The notes under the pieces were generated by a model. It made no database searches. It was given only the letters and a program-made list of their open reading frames with translations, and was not told the origin of the DNA. Position numbers and translations under genes: made by a program. Below are positions 20,646 to 28,791 of a stretch of DNA of 64,000 bases, piece by piece. Source of the DNA: Hartmannibacter diazotrophicus (GTDB taxonomy: Bacteria; Pseudomonadota; Alphaproteobacteria; Rhizobiales; Pleomorphomonadaceae); assembly GCF_900231165.1 (NCBI RefSeq), contig NZ_LT960615.1:1-64000 (forward strand), in the 5' to 3' direction. How positions within the stretch are numbered: position 1 is the first letter of the stretch; each line of letters begins with the position of its first letter.

Positions 20646-21472
20646 TCGACCGCCATCACGATCTGCCGCTCAACCGGCAGGCCAGAGCACTCGGGATCAG
20701 CCGAGGCAGTGTCTATTATCTGCCCCGCGCGGCCTCGTCTGCTGATCTGGCCTTGATGCGCGCGATTGACGCGCTGCATCTGGAATACCCCTTCGCCGGC
20801 AGCCGCATGCTGCAGGGTCTGCTGCTGGCCGAGGGGCATGTCGCTGGGCGTCTCCACGTCGCGACGCTGATGAAGCGGATGGGGATCGAGGCGCTTTACC
20901 GCCGACCGAACACGTCAAAGCCGGCGCCGGGGCACAAGATCTTCCCTTACCTGCTGCGCAAGCTGCCGGTGACGCGCGCCAATCAGGTCTGGGCGATGGA
21001 CATCACCTACATCCCGATGGCGCGGGGCTTCGTCTATCTGACGGCCGTCGTCGACTGGTTCAGCCGCAAGGTCCTGGCCTGGCGGCTCTCGATCACGATG
21101 GACGTCGCCTTCTGCATCGAGGCCGTCGAGGAGGCGATGGCGCGCTTCGGCAAGCCGGATATCTTCAATACCGACCAAGGCTCGCAGTTCACCAGCCGCG
21201 AGTTCACCGCCCTGCTGATCGGCTCCGGCATCAAGATCAGCATGGATGGCAAGGGCGCCTGGCGCGACAACGTCTTCGTCGAGCGCATCTGGAAATCGGT
21301 CAAATACGAGGAGGTCTACCTGCGCGCCTATGCCAGCGTGTCCGACGCGCGCGCTTCGATCGGCCGCTATCTCGCGTTCTACAACGGCCGAAGACCTCAC
21401 CAGAGCCTGGCACGGCAGACGCCCGATCAGGCCTACTTCAATGCGCTGCAGCCAATCCCGGTTGCGGCATAA
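20642..21472 (+). CDS. IS3-family transposase OrfB
   Basis: 276-residue DDE integrase-core subunit. The acidic triad is visible: D in 'WAMDITYIP', D in 'FNTDQGSQFTS' and E in 'VERIWKSVKYEEVYL', followed by 'YNGRRPHQSL'. An HTH_21-type N-terminal region ('EYPFAGSRMLQGLL') is present. No interruption is seen. Confidence 0.92.
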   Translation: MIDRHHDLPLNRQARALGISRGSVYYLPRAASSADLALMRAIDALHLEYPFAGSRMLQGLLLAEGHVAGRLHVATLMKRMGIEALYRRPNTSKPAPGHKIFPYLLRKLPVTRANQVWAMDITYIPMARGFVYLTAVVDWFSRKVLAWRLSITMDVAFCIEAVEEAMARFGKPDIFNTDQGSQFTSREFTALLIGSGIKISMDGKGAWRDNVFVERIWKSVKYEEVYLRAYASVSDARASIGRYLAFYNGRRPHQSLARQTPDQAYFNALQPIPVAA

Positions 21473-21498
21473 CCAGGGCGGAAATCCACTTAGAGACA

Positions 21499-21838
21499 GC
21501 CCGCAAACTGTTCAGATAAACCGAGCCAGCTCTGAAGCGCATTCAGCAGCTCAGGCAGTTCAAGATCATCATGGACGGGTTGATGGCGGGCAGCATCCGT
21601 GTCCGCGAGGCGCAGCTGGTGCGGGCCCGGGAGGTGGTCGGGTGGAGAAGCAGGGAGAAGAGCGGGCGGGCGAGGGGCAAGGGACGGGAGCGGTAAGGCC
21701 TTGGCCTTGTAATCGTCGACCGACTTGGTTTGTGCAGTAGCTATGGCACAGGCTGTCTCTGTGCGTTTGAAAAGTAAAATTCCTGGCGCAGTCAAAACGT
21801 CGAATGAGGTCTAATGAACAATGGTATCGCGCCGAAAC
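21499..21838. other. Region between IS3 element and the Sel1 gene, with a coding-like remnant
   Basis: A plus-strand frame ending at a TAA at 21694-21696 reads 'ALKRIQQLRQFKIIMDGLM' then 'AGSIRVREAQLVRAREVV' and a basic tail. It looks like a real protein C-terminus truncated at the IS border; a weak resemblance to type I restriction specificity subunit ends is not enough to name it. From about 21740 composition turns AT-rich, marking the edge of the RHS/Sel1 island. No gene is supported in 21697-21838. Confidence 0.3.
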
Positions 21839-22441
21839 TTAGTGCCACAATCGCGGATCATCCGGATTTTTTATTGCAATCTTTGCTGCTTCAAGCAAGC
21901 TGCTTAAATATAGCCATATACCTTTAGGTATATTTCCCAGACCATATCGCCCTTTCATGAACGAGAAGGCAAGAGCACTTTTAGCGCTCACGTTCCCCTT
22001 CGATGCGGATTTCTCCAAAAGCAATCTTATTTTGTATCTATTTTTGTCAAAATTATCATTATGAGCGTAGATTTTTGCTAGCCAAAACATAGATAACTCA
22101 TCATCATTTTCTGCACCTTCTTGAAATAATGTCTCTGCCTCGGCGTAGTTATTTTTCTGGAAATGCAACAGCCCTAGAGCAAACAATCCCATAGCAGCTC
22201 CGTTTTCATAGGCTTTCCGATACCATTTTTCTGCCGCGTCTAAATTTTTCGGCTGGCTGCGCTGATACGCTTCACCCAAGTAGATCATACTGAGGATAGA
22301 CCCTCTGTCAGCTAGTTCGGCAAGCTGGGAGGTCGCTCTTTCAAAATTTGTCGACAATAGTGCGTAGGCTCTATTCAAAAGAGAAAGATCTGGCTCCTCT
22401 TTTATTAAGTCATCGTAATTTTTCAAGCGTTTATCAGTCAT
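21839..22441 (-). CDS. Sel1/TPR-like repeat protein, partner of the orphan RHS tip
   Basis: 200-residue AT-rich gene whose product is built of Sel1-like helical repeats ('AAEKWYRKAYENGAAMGLFAL', 'YAEAETLFQEGAEND', 'LLLEKSASKGNVSAK'). No signal peptide, so cytoplasmic. It is homologous along its length to the protein at 23123-23722 (shared EPDL, GSIL, YLG..Y.R and RYGL..IP.GI motifs). Its ATG (22441) overlaps the end of the decayed RHS tip by eight bases, suggesting former translational coupling. Position and size are those of an immunity protein for an RHS C-terminal toxin; this role is inferred, not shown. Confidence 0.75.
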   Translation of the reverse strand: MTDKRLKNYDDLIKEEPDLSLLNRAYALLSTNFERATSQLAELADRGSILSMIYLGEAYQRSQPKNLDAAEKWYRKAYENGAAMGLFALGLLHFQKNNYAEAETLFQEGAENDDELSMFWLAKIYAHNDNFDKNRYKIRLLLEKSASKGNVSAKSALAFSFMKGRYGLGNIPKGIWLYLSSLLEAAKIAIKNPDDPRLWH

Positions 22442-23055
22442 TTTTTGGATCGGGTCCTTGCCCTGGCACAACTCTGACGACTGGTGGAGGCGGATAGCGA
22501 GGAGGTTGATTTCCCGCGGCGATGTTGCCTTTGCCTGTCAGGGGGTCATGCGTTGCAAGTGATATCGCTACACCGCACATCCGAATGAAGTTACCAAGTT
22601 TTCTCTCCCCATAAGGATCGATGTCTGCGATAGGGTTGTTTTCTACTTATACATATAAATTTGCTAGCTCGTCAGTTGCCTCACCTATGGGATCACGTGA
22701 AAGCCATCAACCTGAAGCCGGGTCATAGGCACGATACCAGGTGAGATTAAGCCCACTTTCCGGACTGCCAAACATCCCGGCATAGCCGAAGTCGGCAAGC
22801 GGCGCGGTCGCCTGCAACGGGTTCCCGTAGGGATCATAGGCGTAAGCGGGAGCGTTGGATGTATCGGTAAAGACACGGCTCACGGAGCTGATCTGGTCGA
22901 TGCCGTAATAGTAGGTAGTGGGGCTCGTGCCCGGCAGGAACTCGCCCTCGTCGAGGTATTCCCATGTCAGGGAATAGGTGTCATCGCGCGCTTGACAAAG
23001 GCGGTCGCCACACCTGACGAATTTGCGCGTTGTTGCGCTGTCACCGCGCAATTTC
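22434..23055 (-). pseudogene. Orphan RHS core end plus tip, decayed
   Basis: A duplicate of the last part of the RHS core (from 'SATTRKFV.CGDRLCQARDD' on) is about 90% identical by eye to 23990-24320. It has no RHS N-terminus. A frameshift or early TGA at 22707-22709 breaks it within '.AYDPASG', and a TAA near 22648 replaces part of the 'LANLYRYVENNP' motif. Beyond it, the tip frame is open: 'ERKLGNFIRMCGVAISLATH' and a Pro-rich end to a stop at 22434. This is the layout of a displaced rhs-CT/immunity cassette. Confidence 0.8.
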
Positions 23056-23122
23056 AGGCAGTCCAAGAATAAGACCGCGACAACCTCGAGCCAAAAGTTT
23101 GTATGAGGAGAAATTACAAAAA

Positions 23123-23722
23123 TCACCACAGACGTCGGTCATTTCTATCCTTTGTTAGCGTTCTCAATCCTCTTAACAGGGCCGTAAAGTACATATATAT
23201 ACCCACCGGTATTTTCTTAAGTCCATACCTTCCTCGCGCGTATAGTAGTCCTAATTTAGTCGACGCCGTAGCGTTTCCTAGCTTTGACGCGCTAAGAAGT
23301 AATTTTTCTATTTCGCCTGAACGATCCCCTGACGGGTATAGCTCCTCATAAGTTCTTGCAAGCCAGTAATAGCAAGGAGGATCATTAATTTTTACGCCAA
23401 TTTCCAGTATTTCTTTTGCTTCTTTTAAATAGTTCATTTTTAATAATAGTGTACCAAGGTGGTATATAGCATTAATTGATCCACCTTCGAATGCCAGTCG
23501 ATACCATTTAGCCGCCTCTTGATAGTCTGTATTATCGCCTCGACGGTACGTATCACCGAGGTAATTAAGCGCCAAAATAGATCCAGAAGAAGCAAGATCC
23601 TTCAGTTCAGAGATGGCCTCATCTTTTGAATATCTTAATTTTTCATGCGCGTGGCGTAGCTTCGCCAAATCTGGCTCTTTTTGAAGAAGCTCATTGTGCG
23701 AGTAATATCTATTCTCGGTCAT
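23123..23722 (-). CDS. Sel1/TPR-like repeat protein, partner of the current RHS tip
   Basis: 199-residue AT-rich gene encoding Sel1-like repeats ('YQEAAKWYRLAFEGGSINAI', 'YLKEAKEILEIGVKINDPP', 'LLSASKLGNATASTKLGLLY') with no signal peptide. Start ATG at 23722 lies inside the end of the RHS gene; the two overlap by 14 bases in different frames, which implies tight coupling. It is homologous to the product at 21839-22441. By analogy with rhs and cdi loci it is a candidate immunity or chaperone protein for the RHS tip. Sel1 proteins also act as scaffolds, so other roles are possible. Confidence 0.8.
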   Translation of the reverse strand: MTENRYYSHNELLQKEPDLAKLRHAHEKLRYSKDEAISELKDLASSGSILALNYLGDTYRRGDNTDYQEAAKWYRLAFEGGSINAIYHLGTLLLKMNYLKEAKEILEIGVKINDPPCYYWLARTYEELYPSGDRSGEIEKLLLSASKLGNATASTKLGLLYARGRYGLKKIPVGIYMYFTALLRGLRTLTKDRNDRRLW

Positions 23723-26700
23723 TTGGCTTTAGCCTTGATGGACTTCTGAATTTGTCGGGTAGAGGAGATTCTATAGGATATGGGTCTGGCTCGTTGCCAG
23801 CTGGCCCATCCGGATTACCGGTCAATAACCCAAGGGCGATGCCGCACGTCCGAATAATCTCGCGAAGTCGACGTTCTCCAGTCGGGTCATAAAAGTCGAC
23901 TGGGTCATTTTCAACGTAGCGATATAGATTCGCATACGAATCGCCCAACATTCCGATTGGGTCGCGACTGATCCATCTTCCTGAAGCCGGATCATAGGCA
24001 CGGTACCAAGTGAGATTCAGCCCGCTTTCCAGGCTGCCAAACATCCCAGCATAGCCGAAGTCGGCAAGCGGGGCGGTCGCCTGCAGCGGATTGCCGTAGG
24101 GATCGTAGGCGTAGGCGGGCGCGTTGGCCGTGTCGGCGAAGACACGGCGCACGGAGCTGATCTGGTCGATGCCGTAATAGTAGGTCGTGGGGCTCGTGCC
24201 CGGCAGGAACTCGCCCTCGTCCAGGTATTCCCGTGTCAGGGCGTAGGTGTCGTCCCGCGCCTGACAAAGGCGGTCGCCACACCAGACGAATTTGCGCGTC
24301 GTTGCGCTGCCTCCGCCCGCCGGCGTGCTGGTGATCTGCACGCGACGTCCGAGCCCGTCGTAAGCGAAGGCGGTCGCCTTGCCAGCCTCGGACGGATAGG
24401 TGATCCCAATCAGCCGGTTCTCGGCATCCCAACTGTAATTGCGCTGACCGTCGGACAAGAGATTGCCGTTGGCATCGTAGGTCAGGCTCTGGCCGGAGAG
24501 GTCCGTCAGCTGGTTGAGATTGTTGTAGGCCGCCGTCTGTGTGAGCGCGGCGGGAACAACGGGCGTGACGTCACTGGTCTCGGTGATGGAAGAGATTTCG
24601 TTTTCGGGAGTCGTCGTGAACGCGAAATTCGAATACTGGCCGGCGGTCAGGCCGGTGTTGCTGATCGAGGCGAGACGACGGTCGCCGGAATTGGGCAGAT
24701 AGGTCCAGGCCGTCTGAAGAGTGGCACCGGAACCAACCAGCTGACGCAAGGCAAGCTGATTGGTCTCGCCCAGGTAGCTCAGCGCGAATTCCCCCAGATC
24801 GCTGATGTGGCCACTGAGGCGGCCGAGCGTGTCGTAGGCAAAGGTCTCCGTGCCGGCATCTGTCACCGAGCGTGAGGCGATCCGTCCGAGGGCGTCATAG
24901 GCATAGGTGATCTCGTGGGCGCATGCGGTGCCTCCTGTGGGGATGAAACACTCACCCGCGCGCTTCAGGGCGCCTTGAGAAAACGGTGGCACGTAGGTGT
25001 ATTGCGTCGTGCCGGTCCCGTCGCTCATCGACGTGAGGAACGGGAAATAAGGGTCATAGGTGAAGGAGACGTCGGGGGTGGGATTGAGCGTGTCGACGTA
25101 GCTGATACTGGTCAGGCTGTCGTCGATTCCGTAGCCGAACTCCTTGATCTGCGAGAGCGCATCGGTGATGGATTTAAGTCGGCTGGTCGTTGTCTCGTAG
25201 GTGTGCACGACTGTCGAGGCATCCGCGTATTGCTTTGACGTCATGCGTCCCTGGACGTCATAGCTCCAGCTGGTCACATACCCCTTGGCATCGGTCAGAC
25301 TGGTGACCTGGCCTCTCTCGCTATAGCCATAGGCGATCATGTTGCCGAGCGAATCGGTAATATCCGTCAGGCGGCGGTTTGCATCATAGGTGTAGAGCCA
25401 CAGTCGGTCTTGCCGGTCCCGGTAGGATGCGAGATCGAGCTTGTCGTAGGTGAAGGCCTCGAATGTCCCGTCCGGATAGGTGATTTTGGTGAGGCGATCG
25501 GCGGCATCGTAGTCGTAAGCTGCGGTCCATCCCTCTGAATCGGTGTAGGTCGCAACCCGGGCAAAGGTGTCGTAGGTGTAGGTCGCGGCTGTTTGGCCAT
25601 TCGCGTTGGTGACGGATGCAAGATTTGCATTGCTGTCGTAGTGGAACCTTGTTGTCTCCCCGAGGGCGTTGGTTCTGGAGGTCAGCTGGCCGGCGGCATT
25701 GTAGGTGAAGCCGGTTTTTTGGCCGGCCGCGTCGACATAGAACACCGGCAGGTGCTGGCCGTTGTAGCCGAACTGGGCAATCGTCGACTTGATACCGCGC
25801 TCGGTGATCTGGGTTATCGCTTGCAGGTCAATGTCGTTGGCATAGACGAAATTCGTTGTCCGGCCGGCAGGATCGATGACCTTGATTAAGTTGAAGTAAC
25901 CGCTCGTATCATACGAGAACCGGCGAATCTGGGACGTGCCGTCGTCGAGCACGCGGCCAATGGCGCTCGGTTTGCTGTAGCTGCCGACAAACGAACTGGC
26001 TGTCTGGCCCGGGTAGGCATACCAAATCCGGTTTTCGAGCGGATATTTGACGCTCTCAATCGTGGTCGACTTGATCGTGTTGTCCGGCATGTGCAGGAAA
26101 TGCCGGATGCGGCCTTTGGTATAGTCACAACCGCCCGTGTCCGTGCAGCCGGCTTCGACATACGCTGTCTTGTCCCAGTGAACGCTGTTTCGATAGACGA
26201 GATATTGATTTGTGGGTGCGATCGGCATGCCGACCGGCACGGTTTCGGGCGGATCGCTGTCCGGGATCGGCAGGGGTTCTACCCACTCCTCGCGCTCTTT
26301 GTAGCCGAGCGGATCGGTCACCTGAACAAAGCGCGGGGGAGCACTCGTCCCAGGTGGCGTAAAGGCGAATGTGGTCGTGCCATAGGCTGTCGTCATGTTG
26401 TTGACGAGTCCATTGGCGTCGTAGGTGAACGTCGAGGTCAGCCCGATTGTGTCAGTGATGGACGTCAGCCGGCCATAGGGGTCATAGGTCAGCGTTGCGT
26501 TGCGGCCGAAAGGGTCGGTGATCTGGGTGACCTTCAGAGGCTGGGAGGCCAGGCCGTAGGTGAATGTTGTCACACGGTTGGTGGCATCGGTCAGCGAAAC
26601 CAATCGCTGCTGACTGTCGTAAGTCAGATGAACGGCGTTGCCTTGCGGATCAATGATGTCCGTCAGGAAGACATTGCGTGGATAGCTGGTGCTGCCATCC

Positions 26701-28301
26701 GACTGGGAGAAAATCTCCACGCCGCCGTTGCGCTGTTCGCGCCGGTACGTGACGGGCGATTCAGACGCAAGAACGAGAACCGAACCGTCGTCGTCCTGAG
26801 CCTTAAAAGCTCCTGTTGCGCTGTCGTATCCGTCGTAGTGATAGGTGCTGCCTCCGGACATGAAACGCGACACGGTGGCGCCGATGTTGGCCGGGTCATC
26901 GGTGACATAGCCGAGCCAGTTGATCGTCCATTTCTGGCCCACATTGATGTAGCTGAAATTCTGGGGTTGACCGTCCTCGCGCTGATTGTAGCTGAGCGTT
27001 GTCTGCACAGATGGACCGATCGGCGGGGCATAGCCCACGGGGGTATCGGACAGGAAGAGACTGACGCTGGATTCCTTGATGTTGTAGTCGCACATGCCCC
27101 CGCCGCCGGAGCAGTTGTTGGGGTCTGGCGGTGCGTCTGGACCATTGGAGCCATTGGGCCAGCTTGAACCGCCAGCGCCCAGCGGACCGGGTATATTGGG
27201 ACTTGTCCCGTTCCCCTTTGACCCATTGGCCAATGGATCATTGGCATCGCCGGGGCGGGTTTTGTTGGTGACCCCCTTGCCTCGGATGGCGGCTGCGTCA
27301 TCAAGCGAGACAGATTGCCAGGCGTGATCGCGAGGCTCGTCGGCTGGGATCAGGAAATATCCGCTCGCTTCCTGATCAAGGGCAGCGGGCGTAACCCAGA
27401 TATCCGGCCCCTCAAGCACCGAGTCCTTGATGTGGAAGCGCCCGTTACTCGTTCCCACAATGGCCGCGAAATGGCCGACCTTCCAGTGGACAATCGCTGG
27501 CACGGGAACCGGCTCTCCCGGTGCACGGTGAATGAGCCGGTAGGCAAAATGCGCCTTGTCCGCAAGCCTTGCGACTTCTTGAAGGCTCGTGCCGTTTGAT
27601 CCGGCGCGATACCATTGCAGAAAGCTGACGTCTTCGGCATCCGCGCCCAGTGACATCATCAGTGATCGTAGGGCAAGCGGCCCGCAGATGAAGAGATGGC
27701 CATCGCCGTTGGTCGCGACCCTGATCTGTTCGCTGGCAAGCTGCACGGCCTCCGTCGCGGAACCCGTGACTGCGCGGTCCCCGATGTCGGCAAGGAGGGC
27801 TTTCAGGGTGTCTGTGTGGCCGAGGTCGGCATAGAGGTTCGCAAGCTTGCCGACGGCGCCGTCGACAAGGGTCTTGGCCCTAGGATCAGCGGCGTCCCGT
27901 CCTTCCTGCCATGCGGTTTGCCAAGCCTTGATGGCCTGCGAGAAATAGCCCTCGTGCAGATAAGAGATGCCGAGATTGGTCCAGAGCGCGGCCGACCAGC
28001 CAGAGTGAGGATAGTGCGCCAGGAAGTCGGTGAGACTGCTGCGATCATCGTTTCTCTGGCGGTGCTCGTACGCGTCGAGCGCGCGAGCCAGCGCCTGATC
28101 CTCCTCGGGTGAGCTTGGGGCCGTGCGAACCAGTGGTTCGGCGAAATGGGCAGCCTGCACATGTTCGTCGACGGAAACGGTGAGGGCATCACTGTTTGCC
28201 CAGACCGGGTCGGAGGCAGCCAATCCGTTCGACAGAACGAGGCTGAGGATGATGGTGACGAGCCGACCGGCACGGGTCGCTGAAGACTTCACCGTATGCA
28301 T
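23709..28301 (-). CDS. Secreted RHS/YD-repeat protein with internal C39-like peptidase domain
   Basis: 1530 residues. A Sec-type signal peptide covers about residues 1-35. A TPR-like helical region (about 65-195) is followed by a C39-like cysteine peptidase domain with Cys206 in 'FICGPLAL', His277 in 'VHWKVGHFAAI' and Asp293 in 'HIKDSV'. A Gly/Asn/Pro-rich linker (about 345-405) leads into many YD repeats (about 415-1385) and the RHS-associated core ('YYYGIDQISSV', 'YDPYGNPLQ', 'RDPIGMLGDSYANLYRYV', 'DPTG'). The remaining 55-residue tip begins 'ERRLREIIRTCGIALGLLTG'. RHS proteins encapsulate and deliver C-terminal toxins. Here the signal peptide points to Sec-dependent export, not type VI secretion, and the tip is very short. 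GC is high in the core and falls at the 3' end. Confidence 0.9.
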   Translation of the reverse strand: MHTVKSSATRAGRLVTIILSLVLSNGLAASDPVWANSDALTVSVDEHVQAAHFAEPLVRTAPSSPEEDQALARALDAYEHRQRNDDRSSLTDFLAHYPHSGWSAALWTNLGISYLHEGYFSQAIKAWQTAWQEGRDAADPRAKTLVDGAVGKLANLYADLGHTDTLKALLADIGDRAVTGSATEAVQLASEQIRVATNGDGHLFICGPLALRSLMMSLGADAEDVSFLQWYRAGSNGTSLQEVARLADKAHFAYRLIHRAPGEPVPVPAIVHWKVGHFAAIVGTSNGRFHIKDSVLEGPDIWVTPAALDQEASGYFLIPADEPRDHAWQSVSLDDAAAIRGKGVTNKTRPGDANDPLANGSKGNGTSPNIPGPLGAGGSSWPNGSNGPDAPPDPNNCSGGGGMCDYNIKESSVSLFLSDTPVGYAPPIGPSVQTTLSYNQREDGQPQNFSYINVGQKWTINWLGYVTDDPANIGATVSRFMSGGSTYHYDGYDSATGAFKAQDDDGSVLVLASESPVTYRREQRNGGVEIFSQSDGSTSYPRNVFLTDIIDPQGNAVHLTYDSQQRLVSLTDATNRVTTFTYGLASQPLKVTQITDPFGRNATLTYDPYGRLTSITDTIGLTSTFTYDANGLVNNMTTAYGTTTFAFTPPGTSAPPRFVQVTDPLGYKEREEWVEPLPIPDSDPPETVPVGMPIAPTNQYLVYRNSVHWDKTAYVEAGCTDTGGCDYTKGRIRHFLHMPDNTIKSTTIESVKYPLENRIWYAYPGQTASSFVGSYSKPSAIGRVLDDGTSQIRRFSYDTSGYFNLIKVIDPAGRTTNFVYANDIDLQAITQITERGIKSTIAQFGYNGQHLPVFYVDAAGQKTGFTYNAAGQLTSRTNALGETTRFHYDSNANLASVTNANGQTAATYTYDTFARVATYTDSEGWTAAYDYDAADRLTKITYPDGTFEAFTYDKLDLASYRDRQDRLWLYTYDANRRLTDITDSLGNMIAYGYSERGQVTSLTDAKGYVTSWSYDVQGRMTSKQYADASTVVHTYETTTSRLKSITDALSQIKEFGYGIDDSLTSISYVDTLNPTPDVSFTYDPYFPFLTSMSDGTGTTQYTYVPPFSQGALKRAGECFIPTGGTACAHEITYAYDALGRIASRSVTDAGTETFAYDTLGRLSGHISDLGEFALSYLGETNQLALRQLVGSGATLQTAWTYLPNSGDRRLASISNTGLTAGQYSNFAFTTTPENEISSITETSDVTPVVPAALTQTAAYNNLNQLTDLSGQSLTYDANGNLLSDGQRNYSWDAENRLIGITYPSEAGKATAFAYDGLGRRVQITSTPAGGGSATTRKFVWCGDRLCQARDDTYALTREYLDEGEFLPGTSPTTYYYGIDQISSVRRVFADTANAPAYAYDPYGNPLQATAPLADFGYAGMFGSLESGLNLTWYRAYDPASGRWISRDPIGMLGDSYANLYRYVENDPVDFYDPTGERRLREIIRTCGIALGLLTGNPDGPAGNEPDPYPIESPLPDKFRSPSRLKPNDRE

Positions 28302-28367
28302 TCACCTGCCTCCAGGAGGAAAAACGTCGCCGTTACGTAAGCATCGGGGGTTGAGCGGAGGGCCTCG

Positions 28368-28643
28368 TCAGGGCGTCCAGCGGAAACAACCAAGGACGCC
28401 GGTTCCCCAGGTCGGGGTAGACGGCGCTCCGGAGACCGAATTGGTCTGGGCTGTGCGATTTCCGTTGGCATCATAAGAGTACACGACGCACACGCTATTG
28501 TCGTAGAGAGCCGAGATCAGACGGCCGAGATCATCGTAAGTATATAAAACCTGAGACTGTGCCGAAGTTGCGCCAGAGGATAATGACAAAATTGCGACAA
28601 GTATCGACAATTTTGAGATAAGTTGAGCTAAACGCACGAACAT
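28368..28643 (-). CDS. Small secreted protein with a single YD repeat
   Basis: 91 residues: a hydrophobic signal-like segment (about 5-30) then 'VLYTYDDLGRLISALYDN' and 'VVYSYDANGNRTAQ', one to two YD repeats, ending 'CFRWTP'. GGAG lies 8 bases before the ATG at 28643; an earlier in-frame codon at 28676 lacks such a site. It lies 66 bases upstream of the large RHS gene on the same strand, so may be co-transcribed. It is far too short to form the RHS shell. It could be an export partner, a cap for the shell, or a remnant of an older rhs gene. Confidence 0.65.
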   Translation of the reverse strand: MFVRLAQLISKLSILVAILSLSSGATSAQSQVLYTYDDLGRLISALYDNSVCVVYSYDANGNRTAQTNSVSGAPSTPTWGTGVLGCFRWTP

Positions 28644-28791
28644 CGCGGATCTCCGATCAACATCGACTGAAGACAAAATACTCTCATAAAATGTAGCATC
28701 GAGGTCGCCGTTAGGCTAGACGAATTCTCTCATAAGCTGTAAAAGAGGGTCCGCAAGCCTGTCATTGCCCGAGGGCTCCAGGGAGTTCGTA
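28644..28791. promoter_or_regulatory. Divergent promoter region of the RHS locus
   Basis: 148 AT-rich bases separate the small YD gene from the fibre-like gene on the other strand, so both promoters should lie here. The sequence contains a near-repeat AAAATACTCTCATAAAATGTA / GAATTCTCTCATAAGCTGTA (28674-28695 and 28721-28741), which shares CTCTCATAA and could be a paired operator. Confidence 0.45.

Larger units (their letters stand above)
20282..21492 (+). mobile_element. IS3-family insertion sequence with two overlapping ORFs
   Basis: Imperfect terminal inverted repeats lie at the left (20282-20300, TAGGTGGATTTTCGGCCTG) and right (21474-21492, complement TAAGTGGATTTCCGCCCTG), 16 of 19 identical. 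If outer TG/CA bases are included the element may run 20276-21498. No clear 3-bp target duplication is visible. The two ORFs overlap by four bases. Confidence 0.85.

Noticed and set aside
20273-21501. Target-site duplications around the IS3 and other IS elements
   Set aside because: Flanking 3-8 bases were compared for the IS21, both complete IS3 and the IS481 elements; none matched convincingly.
21530-21696. Possible type I restriction specificity-subunit C-terminus
   Set aside because: The resemblance rests on one short pattern (LRQFK..MDGLM.G.IRV) with no upstream part; kept only as an unassigned remnant.
26091-27167. 358-codon plus-strand frame opposite the RHS gene
   Set aside because: The periodic YD repeats on the minus strand create open antisense frames; no recognisable domain or start signal.
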